Notes: a model not told the origin generated them from the letters alone. Positions 37,892 to 50,735 are shown, numbered from the stretch's first letter. The stretch: 64,000 nt of DNA from Phylloscopus collybita (GCA_027886175.1 JAJNNQ010000129.1:5580001-5644000); one strand, 5' to 3'. Program-made: numbers and translations.

Positions 37892-38417
37892 TGGGAGGAA
37901 AGTCTCGGGGTTTCTGCTTGCCCGAGATCAGGGTGGTCTTTGCCCTTTGTCCTCTGGAAAGCCCCGAGCCGACTGCAGAAACAACACGGAGTCTTTAGAT
38001 GTTCGTTCTCAAGGTTGTTCTTCTTGTTCATTTTATCTTATAGTAATTCTTTTTCTCTGAGCTCTGCCAAGGTCTGGACAGCACGGGCAACAGGTGACGA
38101 CTGCCCCCCTGACGGAGGCTCATCATCTTTTATAGAGATAATTGCGTGTATATTATTTACAATTATGAACCAATATCTATGCTCTACACTAAACAGGTGT
38201 CTTCTACTCTAACGCAATCCCTCTAAAGTTACTTAGTGTCATCATCACTGTACAAGATGGAGACGAAGAAGGAGAAGACCCCAGGGCACCGCCCAGAATC
38301 CTCCATCTTGTCTCTGGTCATTCCTATTCTAGAACCCCAAATGATAGTGAAAATATCATTACTTTTTATTACCCTTGAGGGCTTGCAATTCCTCTCTTAG
38401 TGTTGGTACTTTTCCCA
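37892..38417 (-). mobile_element. Probable solo LTR with YY1-like motifs (family C, copy 1)
   Basis: On the minus strand the sequence has LTR order. A CAAGATGGAGGAT YY1-like site (38300-38310 on plus) is followed by TATAAAAG (CTTTTATA, 38127-38134), then GATAAAATG as a poly(A)-like signal (about 38032-38038) and a GC-richer 3' part. The proposed ends are TGGG...CCCA and the length (526) is close to the related copy at 45568. No target duplication is visible, so the ends are approximate. Confidence 0.5.
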
Positions 38418-38465
38418 TGGACTGCAGTCGAGGCCCTTGCCTGTCTGGGGTCTATGCCAGGGTCT

Positions 38466-38549
38466 GCAACCCCCCTGTACAAGTCCCAGACCCCCCTGTA
38501 CAGGTTTTAAACCCCCCGTTCAGGTTTTAAACCCCCCTGTACAGGTTTC
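38466..38549. repeat. Short tandem repeat, about 20-22 bp units
   Basis: Units built from CCCCCTGTACAGGTTTTAAA recur four times with substitutions. The array lies just beyond the proposed LTR. Confidence 0.8.
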
Positions 38550-39049
38550 TGTTCATCCAGGGTTTCCAAAGGAATGCCCTGGACTCCCACAGGAAAGAAA
38601 ATGCACCAGGCCTCGCTTCCACCTTTGTCTCCTCTCCACAGGCTCTGGCATTTTTTGTGCAATGGGAGCGGGACCGCGCCCTCCTGGTTCTTATAGATGC
38701 CAAGTTGGTGACTTGCCACGTTATTGGAGCCCACAAACCTCGGGCTTCGTCCAAGGGAGGAAGTCAGGCTCCGGCAGAGGCAACTTGCATTGAACTTGCT
38801 CAAACACGCAGGCTTCCAGAGCTCCCTGCTCCCACAGCCCAAGTGACATTGCAACACCACCCCGAGAGCCTGGCGGGCCAAAGAGGGAGCTGATGTCCAG
38901 GTTAGATCCAAGCCACCACAGGGAGATGGGGATCTCAGACCCTGGGAAATGCAGGGCTGCAAGAACCTGGAGGATTTCCTGAGATTTTCTCCCCACAAGA
39001 CACAGGGGAATCTTGAGCTTTTGTGTCGTTTTCTTCACTCACATTTTTC
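38550..39049. other. Intergenic sequence, nothing recognised
   Basis: GC-moderate sequence. A plus-strand frame at 38657-38893 is open, but it has no start context, family motif or splice signals that I can support. Confidence 0.5.
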
Positions 39050-39403
39050 AGGGAAAGGCTGGGACAGTTGGGATTCTTCAGCTGGGAGAGGAGAAGCTTT
39101 GGGGGTGACCTCATTGTGGCCTTCTAGGGCCTGAAGGAACTACAGGAAACATGGAGAGAGTTTCTCTACAAGGGCCTGGAGTGCCAGGCCAAGGGGGAAT
39201 GGTTTGCCATTGCCAGAGGGCAGGGTGAGATGGTGGGCAGGCCCTGGCTCAGAGCATCTGTGGCTGTCCCTGGATCCCTGGCAGTGCCCAAGGCCAGGTT
39301 GGATGGGGCAGCCTGGGATAGTGGAAGGTGTCCCTGCAGGGGTGGCACTGGATGGGTTTTGAGATCTCTTCCCACCCAACCATTCTGGGATTTTCATGAT
39401 TCC
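39050..39403 (+). repeat. CR1 LINE 3' part, sense
   Basis: Starts near GGCTGGGACAGTTGGGATTC and includes GGTGACCTCATTGTGGCCTT. It ends CCACCCAACCATTCTGGGAT. Confidence 0.9.
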
Positions 39404-39668
39404 AAAAACTACAGGAACCACATCCAGCTGTTCCAAAACCCTTCTGGTCCTCCGGGAGAGATGTGAGCAGGAGGCAACAGGGCAAGCTTGAAGACAGAGC
39501 TCTCATAGACATCAATATGTTCCTGTAAGATGGTCTGGATGCACAAGCTCAGTTCTTGGTTTTCACAGCAATTTGGCACACTAAATAAAATCTTTGGCTG
39601 CACCCAAACACACATCAGGAAGTGTTCTATTTGCTGGATGTGTTGGTCATCTTGGCTTCCCCAGCTTT

Positions 39669-39920
39669 AGAATCACAGAATATTCTGAGTCGGAAGGGAT
39701 CCACAAGAATCATGGATCCAGCTCCTGTCCCTGCCCAGACACCCCGACAACCCCACCCTGGGCATCCCTGGCAGCGCTGTCCAAGCTCTCCTGGAGCTCT
39801 GGCAGCCTCAGGGCCGTGCCCATTCCCTGGGGAGCCTGGGCAGTGCCCAGCACCCTCTGGGGGAAGAACCTTTCCCTGATCTCCACCCTAAACCCTCCTG
39901 GCACAGAACCCTTCCCCGGG
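39669..39920 (-). repeat. CR1 LINE 3' fragment, antisense (subtype C)
   Basis: Starts AGAATCACAGAATATTCTGA followed by GTCGGAAGGGATCCACAAG, the tail of a different CR1 subtype from its neighbours, and runs to ACCCTAAACCCTCCTGGCAC. Confidence 0.85.
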
Positions 39921-40388
39921 TCCTGTCAGTGGTTGCTGAGAACTGAAGAACTTCTGGGAATAATCTGCTGCAAGCTGCTTTGCCTGAGAGAGAGTTTCAC
40001 AGGCAGGTGACTTCTGCAGCACCCTCGAAGAACCAGCCCTGAGAGTCAGGCAAGATTTTTCCTTCCTCCCTCTCTGCTCACCTCAGATCAATCCCGTGCA
40101 AGGAGTCTTTAGCTCTGCAGTCATCTGTGAGTCACTCGTGGCACCTACACACATGCAGCCACCTGAAGCAAGCTCCAGCAGAGCCAGGCTTTGTGCTGCA
40201 GTGAGGACACCGTGTTCCCTGGGCTGCGCCTCTCCCTCCCTTGGCAGCTGCTGCCGAGGCTGTTCCTGCCGCTGTGGACACCAGAGAGCACTGGGAAAAG
40301 AACCCACCCCAAACTTCCATCGAACAGAAAGGAAAGGAGGGAGGGGGGAGAAGGTAAGAATTAACCAGTGTAGCAAATAAATATAAAT

Positions 40389-40812
40389 CACAGAACCACT
40401 GAGGCTGGAAATTCCCTCCCAGCCCATGGAGTCCCAGCTGTGCCCCATGCCCACCTTGTCCCCAGCCCAGAGCATTCAGTGCCACCTCCAGCCCTTCCTT
40501 GGACACCTCCAGCCATGGGCACTCCAAAGCTCCCTGGGCAGCCCCTGCCAAGGCCTGAGCACCCTTTCCATGCAGAAATTCCTGCTGCTGTCCAAGCTGA
40601 GCCTCCCCTGGCACAGCTTGGGGCCCTTTCCCCTTGTGCTGTCCCTGTTCCCTGGGAGCAGAGCCCGACCCCCCCTGGCTGTCCCCTCCTGGCAGGGAGT
40701 TGTGCAGAGCCACAAGGTCCCCCCTGAGCCTCCTTTGCTCCAGGCTGAGCCCCTTTCCAGCTCCCTCAGCCACTCCTCATAACACCTGTGCTCCAGACTC
40801 TCCAGCTTCAGC
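40389..40812 (-). repeat. CR1 LINE 3' part, antisense (subtype A)
   Basis: Starts at a degenerate tail, AATCACAGAACCACTGAGGC, and runs 5' through GCAGCTTGGGGCCCTTTCCC to CACTCCTCATAACACCTGTG. Its 5' side abuts the sense CR1 that follows. Confidence 0.92.
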
Positions 40813-41033
40813 ATGGTTAGATGGGATATTGGGAAGGAATTATTCCCTGGGAGGGTGGGCAGGCCCTGGCACAGGGTGCCCAGAGCAGCTGTGGCTGCCC
40901 CTGGATCCCTGGCAGTGTCCAAGGCCAGGCTGGGTGGGGCTTGGAGCAGCCTGGGACAGTGGAAGGTGTCCCTGCCCTGGATGAGCTTTAAGTTCCCTTC
41001 CAACCCAAACCATCCTGGGATTCCCTGGTTCCA
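40813..41033 (+). repeat. CR1 LINE 3' end, sense
   Basis: Starts ATGGTTAGATGGGATATTGG and ends TTCCAACCCAAACCATCCTG GGATTCCCTGGTTCCATG. It is head-to-head with the preceding antisense CR1, with no spacer. Confidence 0.92.
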
Positions 41034-41226
41034 TGTTAGCTCAGCTCAGAAGCAGGGGATGTGTGTCCTCTCTCAAACCCCAGATCCCCTGACAGATGTT
41101 TGTTCAGGACCACAAAATGAGTTTGAGAAATTACAGCAAGAGGGGTATGCAAGAAAATACCAGCCACAGTTGGGATTTCTCTGGAGAGAACAGCCATTTT
41201 TTCTCTTCCCAGAAAAAAAAACAGAA

Positions 41227-41257
<31 letters not shown>

Positions 41258-42398
41258 GAAAAAAAAAGAGAGTTGGAAATACAAGAACTGAGGGAACACA
41301 TGGGTTATTTATGAAACACTCCTGATGAGGAGGATAAGAGCAGTTCATAAATCTCCAGAGAAGGCAGCAGACCAGCCCATCTGCAAAACAAGTGCCCAGG
41401 AGACCTGTGAGGATTGAGAATGGCCCCAGGCTAACAAACTCTCACACCAAAGCTACCCACTGAATTCTAGTAAGAAGTCCCACCATGCTGGAAATAATTT
41501 ATGTCTTTCCTTAACAATTTTATGATTTCAGGTATTTTTGAGGATTTTTTCACAACAAAATGTTGTTCCTGGAAAAAATTGTATTTATTAAAATGGAAGC
41601 TTTTCACAGAAGCCTGTAGGAACATGCAGCAGCCTGATGCTTAGAAGCCTTCTGGGATGACACTTAAATTCCTCCTATTATTCAGCCCTTGGATCTGGAC
41701 CCAAAATTTCCACCTTCAGATTAGTACTTGATCTGGGATATTTTCTCTCTGGGATCCCTTCTCTTCTCCCCAGACTGAGATCCCCCCTCCTGAAGCCTGT
41801 GGCTGCATTGAAATTATTGGGCTTGGCAAGGTAAAATGAGTGACCCGGTGGTAGAGACGTTTCCCTTTGCAGGATTTTCACACTGTGAGGGCTCTGATTG
41901 CCAAAAGGGAAAGTCCCCAAAACATTTTGGCTGGTGATCCTACTTCTGGTTTCACTTCCAAGCTTGTGGCCCCACTCCACAATCCCTTAGGCTCTGCTGT
42001 CATCTGCAAAGCGCCATCAATCCCACCAGGCTCTGAACTTTCTCCTTGGGAAACCACTTGCACTCACTTGTTTGGTCATTGGTCACCTGGAGGGCTTGGA
42101 GCAGGCTTTTTCCTGACCTGCTACCAGCCAGAAATTCCTTTTTACCCAGCCCAGGTGATAAGTTGTGTTTCTGTTCCCAGCCCTGAACCTCTGTGGTTTT
42201 TCTGCCCATGGTGCGTCAAAGGCAACAGAGCTGCGCCCTGAACGTCTAAGAGAAGGTTTGACGAGCTCTTATTTCCACTTTTTTTTTTTTTTGGCCAGGG
42301 TACAGATTCTGGTTTGTGGTTTCAGATTAGGTCTCCAGCGCGTGACGTGAGCAGGCAACACCCACACTGCTCTCCAAGCAAAATACTGATGGTGAACC
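41034..42398. other. Intergenic sequence with an A-rich tract
   Basis: A/G-rich run at 41212-41270. Otherwise unique sequence without a gene signature. Confidence 0.55.
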
Positions 42399-42590
42399 AT
42401 GGAAATCTCAGGATGGTTGGAGTTGGGAAGGAACTTGAACTCATCCAGTGCCACCCCTGCCACAGGCTGGGACACCTTCCACTGTCCCAGGCTGCTCCAA
42501 GCCCCAAAGTCCAACCTGGCCTTGGACACTGCCAGGGATCCAGGGGCAACCACAGCTGCTCTGGGCATCCTGTGCCAGAGCCTGCCCATG
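42399..42590 (-). repeat. CR1 LINE 3' end, antisense
   Basis: From CATGGAAATCTCAGGATGGT through GGCTGCTCCAAGCCCCAAAG to CTGTGCCAGAGCCTGCCC. Confidence 0.9.
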
Positions 42591-44600
42591 CACCACATCT
42601 GTGATAAATTACTGCAAATTTAGTACAACTGTTAAACACAGAAGGCAGTGAAGTCCATGTAACTCTCTCATCAGTGCACATACTCCAACACCCTGCTCGA
42701 TGACAATCTTAACCTGTATCTTTGTGGCCATCTATTCTTCTGAGATTGCAATCAAGCAAAAAGAGAGAATTGCGTGCTCTAACTAATGTGCTTTTAATCT
42801 GGAAATCATTTTGCTCTTACAGTGTGCAAGAACTGTAAGTGTCCCAAAAACGAGCCAGGTGCATGGTGGAGCATCTGCTCTGCTCTCTGGATTCAGGAGG
42901 ATTCAGTAGAAGACCATGCTGCCAGCCCTGGAGTAGCTGGTGACAGCATCAAGCAGCCCCTCTCTCTCTTGCCCAAGGCAAGGCAACATCAGCTCTCCAT
43001 TAGCAGATTGTCCCCATGCTCAGCCTGGAGCTGAAATTGTCCTGCCTGCTGGCTCTTTGCAGCTCCCACAGCCTGCTCATCCTGGCCTGGACAACAGGCA
43101 TTCCTTCTTTCCCCAAATTCACAAGCAAATGACACCTTCCCCTAGAACTCCTTAATCCAACCTGGCCAAGCAGCAGCAAATTTCAGCCCAGGAGCCCCAA
43201 GATGGACTTGGGCAACCTCCCCATCCTCACAGTCTGCTCCTGGCAGAGAACCAGGGCAGCTGTGGCATTTTCTACCCAAGCAGTGAGGGGGCACAAAGAT
43301 CCCCTTGATCCTCTGCATGACCTCTGCCAGGGCCCTGGGGTCTGTGCCCACCTTTCCTCTGTGGGCAGCTCGAAGTCTCCAGGTCTGTGTCTGCTCTCTG
43401 TGTTCACTGAGAGGTGGAAGAGGAGCCCCCCTGACCCTGCGGGACTCACATTAGAAAATGCCTCAGAATTAGGGTCTCCCCATTTGCATGCTCAGAGGAG
43501 ACTTCCCACATCCTGATGCCCCACAGGAAAAGCTGAGGGGTTTCTTTCATGGGATGCCAAGCACAGCCTGTACTTGCACCCTCCAAACCCTCACACTGGA
43601 ATGATGGGCAAGATTATTCCCTGAGAATTATTAAAAACATTGAGCTAATCCTTTTTTTTTTTTTTTTTCTCAGTAAGTGATCTTGAAAGGAGCACTTGCC
43701 TACCACAGGTACTTCCCCAGGGAGTTTAGACAAAAGAAACAAGTGAGCTCAAGAAACAAACCTGCATCAGAAACAAACCCTGTCACTGCTTCATATTTTT
43801 TGATCAAGAGGCTTTGTTTGCCTTGTCCCCCCCCACCCCCTCCACAAAAAAAAAACCCCCACAGGAAAATTCCTGTGTCACACAGAGCTGTTTTTCAGAG
43901 CCTGTTGGAGGAAGAGAGTGGGTTTGTTTTACTCAGCCTAGGAATTAACAGCACGCTGTTACTACAGGTTTACACACAGGGCTGAGGCTTCAAAACACAC
44001 CTTTTTTGAAAAAAAAAAAAAAATTTAACTAGAAGCCTAAGCTGCCACTGAACATTGAAGTTGCAAAAGTTTCAGTTATGCAAGCACACATTTCCTGGGT
44101 GTGAACATCTGACAGGCAGTAAATGAGGTGGAGAAGGAAGTTAATAAAAGAGCACAACCAGCACAGTTGGAAAGTAAGTGGATTTGAAACTTTCTAAATA
44201 AAATCAGTCATTCAATGCTCCATGCTTGCAGTCAGCCCACGAGGCATCTCAACTCCACAGCTGTGCACAAATGCTTGCAAGCACCTCTGCAAGGCATGGC
44301 AAAGGGGGAAAAAGGCATTTACAGGTTCCTTGGGTTTTGTGGAGGAGAAATGGGTGTTGCAGGGAGGATTTCCTTATGTCCCTTCCAAAACACTGTGCCT
44401 GTTACCTGAAAATTTAAACCCCAAAACATTTACTCTTCCCTTGGAAGAAAACCCTGGGCTGCTCTCCCTCCTCCCCATTCTCCATGGGGCCCCACATTGG
44501 ACTTGCTCCAGTTTGCAGGTGCCTTTCTGGTACTGGGGGGACTAAAATGGTCCCAGTATCCAGATGTGGATCCCCGTGATGAGCAGAGAGAATTATTTGA
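42591..44600. other. Intergenic sequence, no gene seen
   Basis: T-run at 43651-43670, C/A-runs at 43826-43862 and an A-run at 44010-44023. No supported coding sequence. Confidence 0.55.
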
Positions 44601-44712
44601 GCAACCTGGTGAAGGGGATGGCATCCCTGCCCATGCCAGAGATGGAATGAAATGGTCTTTAAGGTTCTTTCCCACCAAAACCAGTGTGTGATTCCATGGC
44701 TCTGTGATTCTG
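44601..44712 (+). repeat. CR1 LINE tail, sense
   Basis: GGCATCCCTGCCCATGCCAG, then TTTAAGGTTCTTTCCCACCA, ending in a well-preserved tail, GATTCCATGGCTCTGTGATT. Confidence 0.8.
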
Positions 44713-45567
44713 CCTTCCCCACCCCCTGAGACCCCAGACCCACTCCAGCATCACCCTCCTTCTACCACCTCCCCATCCCTTTTTTTCTTTTCAATACTTC
44801 CCACGTGGGTCCCATGTCTGAAGTTTGTCATATGAGCATATTCCACAGACTGTCTGTAACAAATGGCATTGGCTTTCCCTCTAAAGACAAACTCCTTTTG
44901 GGAGCATCTCAGTGGAATTTAGACCTGCTAGCTTCCTGGAGAGCAGGTCCAGTCTCCACCCTCAGTCCCAAAACCAAGCCAGAGGGATGAGTCCCTTTAG
45001 ACTTTAGCAAGCAGGGAAATAATTCTGCACCCAGCCCATGAATTACTACAAATTCCCTGAATATTTTGTGATTTTTGTGTGTGCCTGTAGCTCTTCATGA
45101 TTTTTTCATCCCCTATCACTGCTATGTTTGAAAGACAAACCCTTGCTTTGCCCCAAATTCCCTCTGAGAGAAAATATTTCAGTGTGTCAGTTCAAGTCTC
45201 AAACCACACTGAAGCTCTGAGTGCCTCCATTTGGCCCCTGTTATCAAATTCTGTTAAAAAAAACACCCCACAGATCTCCATAGCCAAATTTGCTCAAGAA
45301 AAAGTGACAACAAACCAAGCAACAGGAACTCCCCATCCAAAAATAACCACATGTCCATCATTAGTGGTTTGGTTGCTCGTAGGGAATCACAGTTCAACAA
45401 GGTCATGCTCTGTCACTCCACGAGCCAGATTTGATTTCTCAAAGGGAGAACAGATTTAAGCAGGAATTTTAAACAAACCACAAATTGAAGTGTTGACAGT
45501 GGTGCTTCTTGGTTTGTTATTACCTGGGAGCATTAAGCACTGACTGGGAAAGGTTTTCCCTGTGAGC

Positions 45568-46108
45568 TGGGTGGCATCCCTTGGATGGGTTTCCAAGCAG
45601 AGGGGGATCTCCATCCTCAGGGATGCCAAGACTCACCTGTATGTGGCCCCCAGATGCTGTTTTATCTTCTTTTTCTGCCAGAGTTGGGATTAAATGCTCA
45701 AAGGGGTGTTTCTTGTTTGAACTCAGATGTTTGTTAATTCTTATCTATATTACAGTCTCACAAACCACGAGTGCTACAGCACTCCTAGCTAACAAACTAA
45801 AAATGGAGCCCTATCTCTCTCTACAAGGCCTTTTAAGGATAAACTGTCTAATTAAGAAATGATACCTGAATTATTTTTACTTTTAACCCAATAACCAACC
45901 ACCTGTGGCCTGCACTGTGGACTTTTCTACTCAATTACAAAACACCACCCACACCCATGAAGAAGAAGGTAAAAAAGAAGGACTCAGCCTCCACCCTAAA
46001 TCCTCCATCTTGCTTTATATCTAATACTGTATTCTAAACCCTTAAACCCTAAGCTTTCCACCCTGTGATATCACACACTTCTATTCAAACAACACAACCA
46101 CAATCCCA
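45568..46108 (-). mobile_element. Probable solo LTR with YY1-like motif (family C, copy 2)
   Basis: The minus strand has the same order as the element at 37892: CAAGATGGAGGATT (YY1-like, CCATCTT on plus at 46005), TTAAAAGG as a TATA-like box (CCTTTTAA, 45829-45836), and GATAAAACAG as a poly(A)-like signal. The proposed ends TGGG...CCCA are flanked by GAGC at 45564-45567 and 46109-46112. That could be a 4-bp target duplication but is short enough to be chance. Confidence 0.55.
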
Positions 46109-47810
46109 GAGCTGTCACTCAATTTTGGAAGCCTTCTCCATGGCCTCAGGTGGAATGCAGTGTTTGCTTGGGGGTCAGAGCCTGTCAGCACAGAAAGCCT
46201 GGAATTCTCAGTGCCCAGGGTTTCAACATCACCCCACAGCCTGCTGGAGATGCAAGGTCAGTGTTAGGGACCTCCAAGGGGATCTCCCTACCCAATCTTT
46301 TCCATCATCTAACTTTACCCAGGCTGATGCCATGGCAGATCCTCCTTTTTTATTTTTCCCTCAGAACACTCCACAAGGTCTTGGCCTACCCAAAAATGCC
46401 AATTCAGTGTCAATTTAAAGCTGATGTGAGGGTGGGATGTGGCCTAAACAAACCTCACACGGAAGTTCAGCTGAGGGCACCCATCCCACCACAGGGGCTT
46501 TTCCCTTTTCTCTGCCCAGGGCTGATTCCCAGCCCCAGGTGCTCTGAGCTGGGCAGAAGGTGGCTGGACACCAAGGTTTGCCACCTGAGAGGTTTCTCCA
46601 GGGGTTTTCCAGCCGAGGAGGTGGCTGTGGCAGCAGCAGCTGCGGCCTGTGCCTTCCTCCCCACCCTGGCGCAGCCACGGCCCTCAGCAGATGTTGGATC
46701 CTCGTTTTCCTTCTCTTATTTTTTTTTTTCTTTTCTTTTTTTGTTTTCCCTTTTTATTTCAGGACTAGCATCTGGTTAGCTTGCTCCCAAGGCTGTTATT
46801 CAGCTCCACAGCAGTGGCAGCCCACAAACAGGGCGGGTTCAGCAGCACCTACCCCAACCCTGGGTCACTCACCTTTTCTGAGCACTACCTCCATTTTATC
46901 CACAGGCAACCTCTTGTTTACATGACCACTTCCATCCAGCCCTTTTTTTTTTTTTTTTTTCTCTTTTTCTCTCGATTTCCAGAGGACTTCTTTTGCCCAA
47001 GTGAGGTAAAATGGAAGCAGCAACAACCACCACAAGTTGTGCAAGGACCTGCTGGACACAACCCCAGTGCTGTGACCAAACAGCCATGGGGCTGGGACCA
47101 GCACTGGGAAAAGCTCAGCAGCACGAAGAAAGTCCATGAAAACATGACAACAAGGCTTTCCCCCTGTCCCCTTGGAACTGCTGATACCACCTAAATTTTT
47201 AATACTTTTTTGGGGTTTTTTTTAGTAAAAAAGAGCACATGGCCAAGACAACCCAGAGCAGACCCTGGCTGTGGGAATCACATCCTGGGACTATTTTCAA
47301 TTCAAGGGATGGCCAGACCCAGCAGCCAATTTCCAGCCTGTTAATGTGTGCCTTGCACACATTTATATGTGTTCAGCCTGTCTTGAAGGAGGGAAATGAG
47401 ACCTTGAGAGGTGCCAAACATCTCATCCACACGAGATTCAGTGTTTAAAACCTGCCAGTCCTGAGCAGAAGGGGCTGAACTAGGTGTTTTCCCGGGATTT
47501 CCCACCATGTGGGATTAATATTTCCCCTCCTTGGCTGCCAGGTCTTAGATCAGCCTGGATCTTGAGTTGTGCTCCTGCAGCCTCTCTGGGAGCTTCCATC
47601 ATCTCCCTCCAAAAGCTTCTCAGCCTTCTGCAAAGCTACCAGGAGCTCCTTATCCAGAAGCCAAAGGTGTTATTTTGGCTGTTTTCCATTCAAGCAGTGA
47701 CATGGGAGGGCATTTCAGTGCTCACCCACCAGGCCTCTCCCCCATGACCTGCCAAAGGAGATTTTTTTCTGACTCCGAGAACCTCCAACAACTTCCTGGT
47801 CAATTTATGC
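46109..47810. other. Intergenic sequence, no gene seen
   Basis: T-rich runs at 46719-46752 and 46941-46961. Nothing coding is supported. Confidence 0.55.
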
Positions 47811-48020
47811 CACAGAATGGCCTGGGGTAGAAGGGACCTTAAAACCCATCCAGTGCCACCCCTTCCATGGACAGGGACACCTTCCACTGTCCCAGGCTGC
47901 TCCAAGCCCTGTCCAGCCTGGCCTTGGGCACTGCCAGGGCAGCCACAGCTGCTCTGGGCACCCTGTGCCAGGGCCTGCCCACCCTCACAGGGAAGGATGT
48001 CTTCCCAATATCCCAAAGCA
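47811..48020 (-). repeat. CR1 LINE 3' end, antisense
   Basis: Starts CCACAGAATGGCCTGGGGTA. It contains the shared blocks but has a small deletion at the GATCCAGG site (reads CTGCCAGGGCAGCCACAG). Confidence 0.9.
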
Positions 48021-48747
48021 GTTTCTCTCCTAGGGTCTGACCCCACTGACATCCAGTGTTCCCTGTTTCTATTTCCATCTCCTGCAGGCTGTCTCAAGGC
48101 TTGCTGTGCTTTCCACTTTGAAGGGAAGTCAAACACTCTTGTCTTCCCCCTCCATGGCAACCCAGCTTTTTTCTGCCAGCACAGCCTTCCTGACCAGGCC
48201 TTGGACCATCCTCTGAAATGTCCTTGAGCAATTCCCCACGAGCTGGGACCAAAGAGCAGCTAATTCCTACAGCCATGCCCAGATTCGTTTGGTGCTGAGC
48301 CCTCGTTTAATGGATTTCATTTGCACCGGGAGACTTTCCGAGGTGGAATTACTGTCTATAACAGTGAGCAATTCCAAGAATATTTTATAATTCTGACAGC
48401 CTGCATCACCCTGGAGTCTGCCATGGTAAACATGCTCTCCCCTCTTCCCCTCCTGCAGATGGCAATTTGGGCAGTCGGGGAGGTTTCGTGTTTGTTCTCG
48501 GGCATGAGCCAAACTCCATTATTCCCTTTTTTTTTTTTATTTTCCTGGAAGGACGTTGACCTGCAGGCATTGGAGAGGATTTTCTCCCTTCCCTCTCCAC
48601 ATTTTCAGTGGTTTGGTGACAGACACTATTTGCAAGAAGCAGAACCCTGGAGGCCTAGTGCCTTTCTAGGCAGGGCTTTGAATTTGGCAGCCACACATCC
48701 CAGGAAAGCCATCCCACCTGATCCCAATAATGCCACTGGAAAGCACA

Positions 48748-48858
48748 GGCTTGCAGCACTGGCACCATGGAGCTTCACAGCTGGCATGGCATTGTGTAAA
48801 GTTGGACCAGAGACCCCCAGCAGGCTCTTCTGACCTAAATTATTCTCTGATCCTAAGC
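48748..48858 (+). repeat. Possible old CR1 tail, sense
   Basis: GTTGGACCAGAGACCCCCAG and TATTCTCTGATCCTAAG resemble a diverged CR1 close. Confidence 0.45.
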
Positions 48859-50628
48859 CACATCATCTCCTGCATTGGACACTTCACCTGATTATTTCTT
48901 CTTATTCTCTCCCCTCACGGGGGATGAGCCAAAACTCCTCGATAGTTTAAAAACCATCAGAACATAACTGGTTTCTAGAGATTTAAGGGGTCACAGATCT
49001 GTGGCACTGGGAGAAAAAAAATATCTTTGAAGGTGCCAGAGATTGTTTACTTAAAAAACAGCCACAGTTAGACTTTAACAACTTCTTTCTCTTTCCAGGA
49101 AGACAAATGTTTTACAGATTCTGACAGACATTGGTTTTCCATGGCAGGACAAACCAGTGAAGATTCCTTCAAAACACAAATAGCACAGCAAAGAGAGCTC
49201 ATAATGAATGGTAATAAAGAGCAGATTCAAAGACTGCAGAAGCAGCAGTGGTGACTTCTGTGAGGTGGTGAGCTCCCAGGGGTTTCATCTTCCTGTCTTT
49301 TTCCCCCCACACCCTGCAGTGCCTTGGCTGGAGCCCATCCAGAGCCCATCCACAACAGGTTCCAGGGACACTGATTTTCACCCCCAAAAGAGGTGTCTGT
49401 TCCAAGAGTAACCCTTTACCAGACAGCACAGAAAGACACCACATTCCTCCCCAATCCCTTTGCCTGATCATGCCTCTGGCTGCACCCAACCCAAGAGATG
49501 GCTGAGGATCACTTTGTCCCCCCAATGTCATTAACACCAGTCCCCTGGCCCAGCTCTGGCCCGGGATGAATGAGGTGCCAGGATTTATGGCTCCAGGAAT
49601 AGCTGGGCTCTGCATCCAGCAGCCAGACCGGGGGATCCTGGCTCTTCCACGGGGAATTTGTGCCTCACTGAAGTGGCTCCAGGGAAGTTAAGTCACTGCT
49701 AAGCAACTTCAGGTGCTAATGGCTGCTGGAGCAAAATGGGAAGTAAGTATGGAGAGAACTGGATTTGGAGGGGTCAGAGGTGCAGGGGCATTGAATAAGT
49801 TCTTCTCAGAAGGTGATCCCAAATTCAGAGGGAGCAAAGAGTTCCCCAGGCTCTTGCCAGGGCTGGGATTCTGTGCTGTGCATTCAGGCACACACCCCCT
49901 CCATGCTCCACCACCACAGCCCCTTCCAGCCTGTGCTAAGGAAATTGTCCTTAATCCATGGCAGCCACAGCGTGGGCTGGGGGCCAGGAGAGGAGAAGCA
50001 CTGATGGGCAGAGCAGATGTTGCTGCAGAAGGCAGGGCCAGGGCCAGGGGTGAGCAGGAGCAGTCCTGATCCAAGCGGGAAGGAGAGAGGCTGGGGAGGT
50101 GTCACAGGGTGGGATTTGTCCTCCAGCCCTGCCTCAGCCTCACTTCCAGAAGAAACTTCCAGGAGAAATGCACCAAGGCTGCTCGTGCTCCCCAGGGATG
50201 GGGACACACCTCAGTCCTGGGAACCCCTGTGAACCCAGGGTCTCCTGCCACTGGGAATTGGGCAAACTCCAGCAGAGACCCAGTAATCCACAGCCTCCAT
50301 TGGCCTGCCCCGTGTTTACAGCTCAGCCTGGGCAGGACATTTTCCTACAAGCTCCCACAAAGCCCAAAGAGCAAGGAGCAGTGGGAAAGCCCAGATATCC
50401 CTCACTCTTCCATGATGGAGCAAGTCATGGCTTTCATTGTGTGACCCACAGATGTGTATTCCTCAATTTTAGGTACAATGCACTGAGCTAAAAGAGGTGG
50501 GAAGCTGGAAAACCCCCTTGTTTTGCTTTCTACAGCCACCTACATAATTTCATTTTCCTTTTAAAATCCATACCCAGACATTGGCCTTGCTTGAGATAAA
50601 CCCAATTTGAGCTATGACTGAGGGAAGC
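48859..50628. other. Intergenic sequence, no gene seen
   Basis: Unique, moderately GC-rich from 49.2 kb. No element or exon recognised. Confidence 0.55.
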
Positions 50629-50735
50629 AGCCTGGGACAGTGGAAAGCGTCCCTGCCCATGGCAGGGGGTGGAATGGGATGAGCTTTAAGGTCCCTTCCA
50701 ACCCAAACCATTCTGTGATTATATGATTTTATGAT
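50629..50735 (+). repeat. CR1 LINE tail, sense (subtype B)
   Basis: AGCCTGGGACAGTGGAAAGC, then TTCCAACCCAAACCATTCTG and a variable octamer tail, TGATTATATGATTTTATGAT. Confidence 0.9.

Noticed and set aside
38657..38893. Plus-strand frame with a protein-like segment (QWERDRALLVLIDAKLV)
   Set aside because: No family recognised, no splice sites or start context, and it overlaps an equally open minus-strand frame. Left as unexplained unique sequence.
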